Assembly (NCBI RefSeq): GCF_030409755.1
Contig: NZ_JAUFQE010000001.1
Coordinates: 1,674,001-1,738,000, forward strand
Direction of reading: 5' to 3'
Length of the DNA stretch: 64,000 nucleotides
Source of the DNA: Vibrio lentus
GTDB taxonomy: Bacteria; Pseudomonadota; Gammaproteobacteria; Enterobacterales; Vibrionaceae
The translations under genes were made by a program, and so were the position numbers. Positions 57,755 to 64,000 of the stretch are shown piece after piece. A model generated the notes under the pieces. The model had not been told where the DNA came from. It was given only the letters and a program-made list of their open reading frames with translations, and searched no databases. Position 1 is the first letter of the stretch. The number at the start of each line of letters is the position of its first letter.

Positions 57755-59734
57755 ATGCAATTAGAAGAAAAAAAACTGGATTTGATTTGTCTGGGGAGAG
57801 TGGCGGTTGACCTATATGGGCAACAAATTGGCTCGCGATTAGAATCTATGGGGTCGTTCTCTAAGTATCTAGGGGGATCATCAGGCAATGTTGCTTACGG
57901 GACAGCAAGGCTTGGATTAAAATCCTCAATGCTTGCTCGAGTTGGTGATGAGCATATGGGGCGGTTTGTTCGTGAGGAGCTGCAATCTGTGGGGGTTGAT
58001 ACTCGCCATCTTATTACCGATCGTGATCGTTTAACGGCTTTAGTATTGTTAGGCATCAAAGATGAAGAGACGTTTCCATTAATTTTCTACCGTGATAATT
58101 GTGCAGACATGGCACTCAGCGTAGACGATATTTCAGAATCTTACATAGCTTCTGCACGATGCTTAGCGATTACAGGTACTCACCTTTCAAACCCGCAGAC
58201 CCGAGATGTGGTATTACTCGCCTTAAAATACGCTCGTAAGCATGGTGTGAAGACGGCATTAGATATCGATTATCGCCCCGTCCTTTGGGGATTAACTAGC
58301 CTTGGCGATGGCGAAACTCGCTATATCGATTCTGCTGAAGTGACGCATCAACTTCAGAAAGTGTTACCCCTTTTCGATCTTATTGTTGGTACCGAAGAGG
58401 AGTTTCATATTGCGGGCGGCTCCACAAATACAGTTGTCGCTCTAAAGTCGGTTCGATCTGTGTGCCAGGCTGAACTCGTGTGTAAGCGAGGTGCGTTGGG
58501 TAGTTCTGTTTTTTCTGGTGATGTGCCTGATTCGCTGGACGAGGGCATAACTGTTGAAGGCGTTAAAGTGGATGTTCTTAACGTACTTGGTGCGGGTGAT
58601 GCCTTTATGTCTGGCCTGCTACGAGGCTACCTCAATGATGAAGGTTGGGAGAAGGCTTGCGCTTATGCCAACGCGTGTGGTGCATTAGTGGTATCACGCC
58701 ATGGTTGTGCGCCAGCTATGCCTACTAAAGAAGAGTTAGATAACTATTTAAATCGTGCCCAAGATGTATTACGACCAGATCAAGACAGTCAATTAAACCA
58801 TTTACACCGAGTTACGACGCGTCAAACTCAGTGGGATGAGTTATGTGTTTTGGCATTCGATCACCGTAGTCAGTTTGAACAAATGGCCAAAGATGCAGGC
58901 GCTGATTTTAACCGTATTTCCATATTGAAACAGTTAATTTATAAGGCGTCGTTAGATGTCAGCCAAAAAGAGAGTCTGGCTGGAAAGTTTGGTCTGCTCT
59001 GTGATGGTACTTTTGGTCAGCATGTCCTTAATGCTGCTACCGGGACAGGTACTTGGATTGGTCGACCGATCGAAAAACCAGGATCCAGACCTTTGCAATT
59101 AGAGCATGGCGACATCGGCAGCCAGTTGCGTACTTGGCCATTAGAACATGTGGTGAAGTGTTTAGTATTTTGCCACCCAGACGATGGCATTGCCTTGCGT
59201 CTATCACAAGAAAAGACAGTTAAAGAAGTCTATGACGCGTGTTGCCAATCGGGTCACGAATTGCTGCTAGAGGTTATTTTACCTAAGGGAATGACGTTGG
59301 GTGATAAGCAGTATCTCACGCTGATGAATCAATTCTATTCCATTGGTGTTAAACCTGACTGGTGGAAATTACCGCCGCTTTCTGAATTGTCCTGGAAACA
59401 AGTGGAGTTGTTGATACAAGACAATGACCCACATTGTCGAGGTATTTTGATTCTTGGGCTTGATGCGCCATTAAATGAGGTACAAGCCGGCTTTAATGCT
59501 GCAGCAAATTGTCCGCTGGTAAAAGGTTTTGCGGTTGGGCGAACAATATTTGGATTGCCATCAAGTTTGTGGCTTGCGAATGATATTAATGATGAGGAGC
59601 TAATTAGCCAAATCAAGTCAAACTATTCGATCTTGGTTAGATCGTGGCAGCAACGCAATTTATCTACATCTTGTCAGTCATCTTCACAATCTCGTCTTAA
59701 ATCAGAAGCCGCACCTTCATTCATTTCCAACTAA
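57755..59734 (+). CDS. iolC: Bifunctional 5-dehydro-2-deoxygluconokinase with DUF2090 domain
   Basis: The 659 residues join a PfkB kinase (residues 1 to about 335: LDLICLGRVAVDLYGQQIG, FSKYLGGSSGNVAYGTARLGL, ALDIDYRPVLWG and the canonical VLGAGDAFMSG) to a DUF2090 TIM-barrel domain (from about 350: LCVLAFDHRSQFEQMAKDAG, LLEVILPKGMT, CRGILILGLDAP). DUF2090 is aldolase-like, so this form may phosphorylate and cleave the same intermediate. It is the second IolC in the window and the common proteobacterial form. The C-terminal 20 residues are Ser-rich. Confidence 0.92.
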   Translation: MQLEEKKLDLICLGRVAVDLYGQQIGSRLESMGSFSKYLGGSSGNVAYGTARLGLKSSMLARVGDEHMGRFVREELQSVGVDTRHLITDRDRLTALVLLGIKDEETFPLIFYRDNCADMALSVDDISESYIASARCLAITGTHLSNPQTRDVVLLALKYARKHGVKTALDIDYRPVLWGLTSLGDGETRYIDSAEVTHQLQKVLPLFDLIVGTEEEFHIAGGSTNTVVALKSVRSVCQAELVCKRGALGSSVFSGDVPDSLDEGITVEGVKVDVLNVLGAGDAFMSGLLRGYLNDEGWEKACAYANACGALVVSRHGCAPAMPTKEELDNYLNRAQDVLRPDQDSQLNHLHRVTTRQTQWDELCVLAFDHRSQFEQMAKDAGADFNRISILKQLIYKASLDVSQKESLAGKFGLLCDGTFGQHVLNAATGTGTWIGRPIEKPGSRPLQLEHGDIGSQLRTWPLEHVVKCLVFCHPDDGIALRLSQEKTVKEVYDACCQSGHELLLEVILPKGMTLGDKQYLTLMNQFYSIGVKPDWWKLPPLSELSWKQVELLIQDNDPHCRGILILGLDAPLNEVQAGFNAAANCPLVKGFAVGRTIFGLPSSLWLANDINDEELISQIKSNYSILVRSWQQRNLSTSCQSSSQSRLKSEAAPSFISN

Positions 59735-59745
59735 AGGACTCAGTT

Positions 59746-61254
59746 ATGAAAACTGTATTTAATTTTATCAATGGTGAAATAAGCGAATATCAAACGGAAC
59801 GTGTCGCTCCGACTTTCGACCCCGCAACAGGCCAACAAACAAAGCAAGTTGCTTTAAGTAATAAAGAACAAACTGCACAAGCGATCGAATCTGCTCAACA
59901 GGCCCATCTGGGCTGGGCCAAAACATCACCATTGAAACGAGCCCGTGTGCTATTTGCATTTAAAGCCTTAGTGGAGGCTAATCTTGACCGTTTAGCGCGC
60001 CTGATCTCCAGTGAGCACGGGAAAGTCTATTCAGATGCAATAGGGGAGTTAGCTCGAGGGCTAGAAGTGGTTGAGTTTGCTTGTGGTATCCCACACCTAC
60101 AAAAGGGGGAGCACTCTTCGAATGTTGGTACTGGCATAGATAGTCATTCATTAATGCAACCATTGGGCGTATGCGTTGGCATCACTCCATTTAATTTTCC
60201 TGCAATGGTTCCTATGTGGATGTTCCCTGTAGCACTGGCTACGGGTAATACATTTGTCTTGAAACCTTCTGAAAAAGATCCTTCACTGGCGCTCGAACTG
60301 GCGTTGTTACTTAAAGAAGCAGGGTTACCAAATGGTGTCTTCAATGTGGTGAATGGCGATAAACAAGCGGTGGATGTATTGCTTACCGATGAACGTGTAC
60401 AAGCGGTAAGCTTTGTTGGTTCTACACCGATTGCCGAGTACATCTATACGACGGCTTCTGCTCATGGTAAGCGTTGCCAAGCATTAGGTGGTGCAAAAAA
60501 TCACTGCTTAGTGATGCCTGATGCCGAGCTAGATATGACGTCTCAAGCAATCATGGGAGCCGCTTACGGTGCTGCGGGTGAACGCTGTATGGCACTATCT
60601 GTAGTGGTTGCTGTCGGGGATGAAACAGCCGACCGTTTAACCGATAAATTACAAACGCAGATACAGTCCATGCGAGTTGGCCCTGGGATCGTGGAAGGAC
60701 AAGAAAACGATATGGGCCCTGTTATTTCAGCGGCTCATAAACAAAAAATCTGTGACTATATTTCAGAGGGAGAGTTGCAAGGTGCTGCACTTCTGGTTGA
60801 TGGACGCTCGTTTGAAGTTGAAGGCCACAAAGATGGGTATTTTGTAGGGCCGACTTTGTTTGACCATGTTTCTCCTGAGATGACAATTTATAAAGAGGAA
60901 ATCTTTGGTCCAGTGTTGGTGATTGTGCGAGTGCCTAATTACGCAACGGGTTTAGACCTCATTAATCGACACGAGTATGGCAATGGTACGGCTATTTTTA
61001 CTCGAGATGGAGAGGCTGCGCGTCAGTTTCAAGAAGATGTATTGGCTGGGATGGTAGGTATCAATGTTCCTCTTCCTGTACCAATGGCATTTCACAGTTT
61101 TGGTGGGTGGAAGCGTTCGATATTTGGGCCTTTAAATATGCACGGTAATGATGGGGTTCGTTTTTATACAAGAATGAAAACTGTCACGAGTCGCTGGCCT
61201 GCCAGCGTGCGATTGGAAGAGCATACTAGCAGCTTTAACTTTCCGACGATGTAA
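59746..61254 (+). CDS. mmsA: CoA-acylating methylmalonate/malonate-semialdehyde dehydrogenase
   Basis: The 502-residue aldehyde dehydrogenase converts malonate semialdehyde to acetyl-CoA and CO2 at the end of inositol breakdown (IolA). Features: FINGEISEYQTERVAPTFDPATGQ, VGITPFNFPAMVPMWMFP, FVLKPSEKDPS, GSTPIAEYIY, GGAKNHCLVMPDAEL and the active Cys in GAAGERCMAL, which also fits the CoA-dependent subgroup. It starts 11 bases after the fused iolC, so the two form an operon ending in a good terminator. Confidence 0.95.
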   Translation: MKTVFNFINGEISEYQTERVAPTFDPATGQQTKQVALSNKEQTAQAIESAQQAHLGWAKTSPLKRARVLFAFKALVEANLDRLARLISSEHGKVYSDAIGELARGLEVVEFACGIPHLQKGEHSSNVGTGIDSHSLMQPLGVCVGITPFNFPAMVPMWMFPVALATGNTFVLKPSEKDPSLALELALLLKEAGLPNGVFNVVNGDKQAVDVLLTDERVQAVSFVGSTPIAEYIYTTASAHGKRCQALGGAKNHCLVMPDAELDMTSQAIMGAAYGAAGERCMALSVVVAVGDETADRLTDKLQTQIQSMRVGPGIVEGQENDMGPVISAAHKQKICDYISEGELQGAALLVDGRSFEVEGHKDGYFVGPTLFDHVSPEMTIYKEEIFGPVLVIVRVPNYATGLDLINRHEYGNGTAIFTRDGEAARQFQEDVLAGMVGINVPLPVPMAFHSFGGWKRSIFGPLNMHGNDGVRFYTRMKTVTSRWPASVRLEEHTSSFNFPTM

Positions 61255-61285
61255 TCGGAGCTATTGTTTTAGGTAGTTTTACAAC

Positions 61286-61317
61286 AAGCAGTAGCCATTT
61301 AGGTTACTGCTTTTTTG
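61286..61317 (+). terminator. Terminator after mmsA
   Basis: AGCAGTAGCC and GGTTACTGCT (one G-U), then T6. Confidence 0.85.
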
Positions 61318-61423
61318 TACTAAAAGAGGAAGATACGCGGTTCCTGCATTAGATGATGCGTTTAATTAATCGAAAGGGTCGGTGCTTTTTAATCGGCAAC
61401 CTTGGTGCAGCCGTTAACACAAT

Positions 61424-61452
61424 AAAAAAGCCCATGCTGTTACAGCATGGGC
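61424..61452 (-). terminator. Terminator of the atoDA operon
   Basis: GCCCATGCTGT and ACAGCATGGGC pair with a minimal loop; on the minus strand T6 follows. Confidence 0.85.
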
Positions 61453-61516
61453 GAATATGACGTGGAGCAGCCATAACAAATAAAAACGCAGTAACACGAT
61501 TTACTATTTAGAAAAC

Positions 61517-62248
61517 TTAATGCTTTGGAAGTGGCATAATGTTGAGAGGTGTCGGGATTATCAAGGTTGCTTCTGTTGCTTGTTGCACTTCTTCTGGTGT
61601 GTAGCCTGGAGCTATCTCCGTTAATATCATTTGGGAGTCATGAATGGATATCACCCCCATCTCTGTGATGACCATGTCGACTTGATTCAGTGCGGTTAAT
61701 GGCAGAGAGCAGGTTTTAAGAAGCTTGTGTTTACCTTTCGCTGTATGCTCCATTGAGACGATGACTTTTTTCGCGCCTATGACTAGATCCATAGCGCCTC
61801 CCATACCTGGAACCATTTTCCCAGGGATAATCCAGTTAGCAAGATTACCTTGCTCATCGACTTGCAGTGCTCCGAGAACCGTTACGTCGACATGACCACC
61901 GCGAATAATGGTGAAGGAATCGGCGCTGTTAAAATAGCTTGCGCCTTTGGTTGCGGTAATCGGTTGTCCGCCGGCATTGACTAAATCGGCGTCCGTATTA
62001 CTGTCGTCAGCAATCGCATCAATACCGAGTAACCCATTTTCAGATTGCAGTATGAGCTCGACTTCTGAGTCAATTTCATTTGCAACCAAAGAGGGCATGC
62101 CGATCCCCAAATTCACGACGTCGCCATCATGCAGTTCTTGAGCTACTCTCCAAGCAATATTTCGACGTATAACTGCCTTATCGGTAATCTTGCTCGCCAA
62201 AGGCGTATTGCCATAAGTAGGTTGAGGTTTACAGATAATATCCGTCAT
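61517..62248 (-). CDS. atoA: 3-oxoacid/acetate CoA-transferase subunit B
   Basis: The 243 residues match the beta subunit: VIRRNIAWRVAQELHDGDVVNLGIGMPSLVANEI, the catalytic Glu in SENGLLGI, GGHVDVTVLGALQVDEQGNLANWIIPGKMVPGMGGAMDLVIG and ITEMGVI. With the alpha subunit it transfers CoA between acetoacetate or short-chain acids and acetyl/succinyl-CoA. The start overlaps the alpha subunit stop (TAATG). Confidence 0.93.
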   Translation of the reverse strand: MTDIICKPQPTYGNTPLASKITDKAVIRRNIAWRVAQELHDGDVVNLGIGMPSLVANEIDSEVELILQSENGLLGIDAIADDSNTDADLVNAGGQPITATKGASYFNSADSFTIIRGGHVDVTVLGALQVDEQGNLANWIIPGKMVPGMGGAMDLVIGAKKVIVSMEHTAKGKHKLLKTCSLPLTALNQVDMVITEMGVISIHDSQMILTEIAPGYTPEEVQQATEATLIIPTPLNIMPLPKH

Positions 62249-62904
62249 TATTTCGCTTCCTTTTGATAGACGTAATCTACAAATAGACCAGGGGTATGAA
62301 CCGACTCTGGTTCGATGTCTCCAAGTGGAACAATTGTTTCAGCTTCAACAATCACGAGGTCGGCAGCGGTCGCCATTAATGGATTGAAGTTTTGAGTGGT
62401 TTTTTTGTAAAACACATTCCCTTTGGTATCGACAACTGAACCGCGTATAAAAGCAAGGTCAGCGCGAAGAGGTTTTTCTAACAAATAGTCTTTCTCATCA
62501 ATGGTAATCACTTGTTTACCCTCTGCCACCAAAGTGCCAAGGCCTGTTGGGGTAAGAATGCCACCAAGTCCAGCCCCTCCTGCACGAATACGCTCGGCTA
62601 ATGTGCCTTGTGGAACCAGTTCAACATCTAGCTCTTGATTATTCATCTGGTTTCCCGTTTCTGGGTTGGTACCAATGTGCGAGGCGTAGAGTTTTTTTAC
62701 GAGTTTTGCGGCAATCAGTCGACCGGAACCTGTGACTTGAGTTCCTGTATCGGTCGAAATTAGTGTGATGTTTTTGATGTTGTGTTCAAGCAGTAGGTCG
62801 ATAAGGCCCTCAGGGGCACCATTTGCCATAAAACCGCCAATCATGATGGTCATCCCATCATGCAATTTTTCTGCAATCTCGTTGGCTGTGATTTTCTTTC
62901 TCAT
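62248..62904 (-). CDS. atoD: 3-oxoacid/acetate CoA-transferase subunit A
   Basis: The 218 residues match the alpha subunit: TANEIAEKLHDGMTIMIGGFMANGAPEGLIDLLLEHNIKNITLISTDTG, ELVPQGTLAERIRAGGAGLGGILTPTGLGT and EAETIVPLGDIEPESVHTPGLFVDYVY. It is the partner of the preceding protein; the thiolase gene lies upstream on the same strand. The set resembles atoDA-atoB of enteric bacteria and may serve short-chain fatty acid or acetoacetate use. Confidence 0.93.
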   Translation of the reverse strand: MRKKITANEIAEKLHDGMTIMIGGFMANGAPEGLIDLLLEHNIKNITLISTDTGTQVTGSGRLIAAKLVKKLYASHIGTNPETGNQMNNQELDVELVPQGTLAERIRAGGAGLGGILTPTGLGTLVAEGKQVITIDEKDYLLEKPLRADLAFIRGSVVDTKGNVFYKKTTQNFNPLMATAADLVIVEAETIVPLGDIEPESVHTPGLFVDYVYQKEAK

Positions 62905-63039
62905 AATTTGCCCTTATACAGAGTTGGCTTATCGCCTTGTCTAACTTAATTTTTGGTATGACTGCTGATGATAATTTTTACGCAGTCATGTTAGTCGTTG
63001 TTTACTTGGTCGTTTTCTACTTTGTCGTTTAGTACTTGG

Positions 63040-64000
63040 TTACGAACAACGTTTGATGATCACGGCAGTACCCATGCCTCCACCAATACATAAAGATGCT
63101 AAGCCATAGTCTTGCTGTTTTCGCTCTAGTTGATACGTCAAGCTAACAAGAATACGGATACCGGATGCTCCAAGTGGATGACCTAAAGCAATAGCACCAC
63201 CATTATGGTTTGTGCGATCTAAGATCCAACGTTGCTCAACATTGTGTTGTTCAGCGAGCTGCTTTGTTACGCCGATAGCTTGAGCTGCAAAGGCTTCATT
63301 AAGCTCAAAATACTCGATGTCTTGCAGTGAGAGGTCAGATTTTTCTAGTGCATTCGCGATAGCTGGAACAGGTCCTAACCCCATAATTTCCGGAGACAAA
63401 CCAGCTTGAGCGTAACTAATGATTTCAGCCATTGGTTTTAGTTGATACCGTTCCACAGCTGATTTTGATGCCAAGATGATCGCGGCTGCACCATCGTTAA
63501 TACCCGAGGCATTTCCAGCGGTAACAGTGCCATCTTTTTTAAAAGCTGGACGTAAACGGGCAAGGCTTTCTGATGTGCTATCGGCTTTTGGGTACTCATC
63601 AAATTCGACGGTATATTGCTTGCGACGTAACGATACTTCTATTGGTTCTATTTCACTTCTAAAGCCGTGGGTCTCCAGTGCACTTGCCGCGCTTAACTGA
63701 CTTTTGAGTGCAAACGCATCTTGTTCTTCACGCGAAATAGACAGTGATTCTGCAATGTTTTCTGCGGTGATTCCCATGTGATATTGATTAAACGCATCGG
63801 TTAAACCATCGGTAATGATGCTGTCTTCTAACGAAATATTTCCCATGCGAACGCCACTTCTAACTTTATGCGTTTGTACAAATGGGGCTTGAGACATGCT
63901 CTCCATTCCACAGGCAACTACTATCTCAGCATCTCCCGCTTTGATATGACTTGCCGCATCCATGACCGTTTTCATTCCACTTCCACAGATCATATTGAGT
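63040..64000 (-). CDS. Acetyl-CoA acetyltransferase (thiolase), C-terminal part
   Basis: The frame is open to the window edge, so about the first 80 residues lie outside. The visible part starts at the active-site LNMICGSGMK (nucleophilic Cys) and includes VACGMESMSQAPF, AGNASGINDGAAAIILAS, ELNEAFAAQAI, NHNGGAIALGHPLGASGIRI (active His) and the C-terminal CIGGGMGTAVIIKR (second Cys). It condenses or cleaves acetoacetyl-CoA. First gene of the operon with atoD and atoA. Confidence 0.95.
   Translation of the reverse strand, partial: LNMICGSGMKTVMDAASHIKAGDAEIVVACGMESMSQAPFVQTHKVRSGVRMGNISLEDSIITDGLTDAFNQYHMGITAENIAESLSISREEQDAFALKSQLSAASALETHGFRSEIEPIEVSLRRKQYTVEFDEYPKADSTSESLARLRPAFKKDGTVTAGNASGINDGAAAIILASKSAVERYQLKPMAEIISYAQAGLSPEIMGLGPVPAIANALEKSDLSLQDIEYFELNEAFAAQAIGVTKQLAEQHNVEQRWILDRTNHNGGAIALGHPLGASGIRILVSLTYQLERKQQDYGLASLCIGGGMGTAVIIKRCS

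Overview
The window looks like a chromosomal segment of a marine gammaproteobacterium of the genus Vibrio or a close relative. The 16S rRNA, the Glu/Lys/Val/Ala tRNA array in the ribosomal spacer, the FMN-riboswitch-controlled ribB and the gene families all point that way. I could not run a search, so the species is open.

Layout. 1-9.5 kb: housekeeping and accessory genes (SDR end, double cupin protein, NAD(P)-binding protein divergent from a LysR regulator, an unknown membrane-anchored protein, ribB with its FMN riboswitch, a PAP2 phosphatase, YjbR, a TauE/SafE exporter, an MFS transporter with a His-rich small protein). 9.8-12.8 kb: a YitT protein, then an ArsR regulator overlapping an ECF sigma factor (SigZ type), divergent from a Cys-rich permease. 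Three TTCGA-N6-TCGAA repeats lie in the shared control region. 12.8-15.7 kb: a solitary Tle/DUF2235-like lipase, a TrmY-type methyltransferase and a DUF3087 protein. 15.7-22.1 kb: a complete rrn operon (two promoters, boxA, 16S, five tRNAs, 23S, 5S, distal tRNA-Ser, terminator). 22.2-26.2 kb: a YheO-like regulator, RidA, a TcyP-type transporter and a CoA-disulfide-reductase-like flavoprotein split by a frameshift exactly at a slippery A AAA AAG. 26.6-27.0 kb: a decayed MFS transporter remnant.

27.1-38.8 kb: a complete phosphonate C-P lyase cluster, phnCDEFGHIJKLMNP plus a hexapeptide acetyltransferase. It has a good Pho box upstream of phnC and a palindrome repeated upstream of phnC and phnF that is probably the PhnF operator. 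Together the genes import phosphonates, activate them to the ribosyl triphosphate, cleave the C-P bond and recycle the ribose phosphate.

39-61.3 kb: a large inositol catabolism region. It holds a sugar-porter MFS transporter, iolE, iolD, a Gfo/Idh/MocA dehydrogenase, iolC, iolB, an IolJ-type aldolase and an RpiR regulator. These are followed by an IolI-like isomerase divergent from an iolG-like dehydrogenase, a second RpiR regulator, a sugar ABC importer, a second iolC fused to a DUF2090 domain, and iolA/mmsA. A palindrome of the type TGRAAAATATTTTYCA occurs in all the main promoter regions here and is the likely shared RpiR operator. 61.5-64 kb: atoA, atoD and the edge-truncated end of a thiolase gene, a short-chain acyl/acetoacetyl-CoA module.
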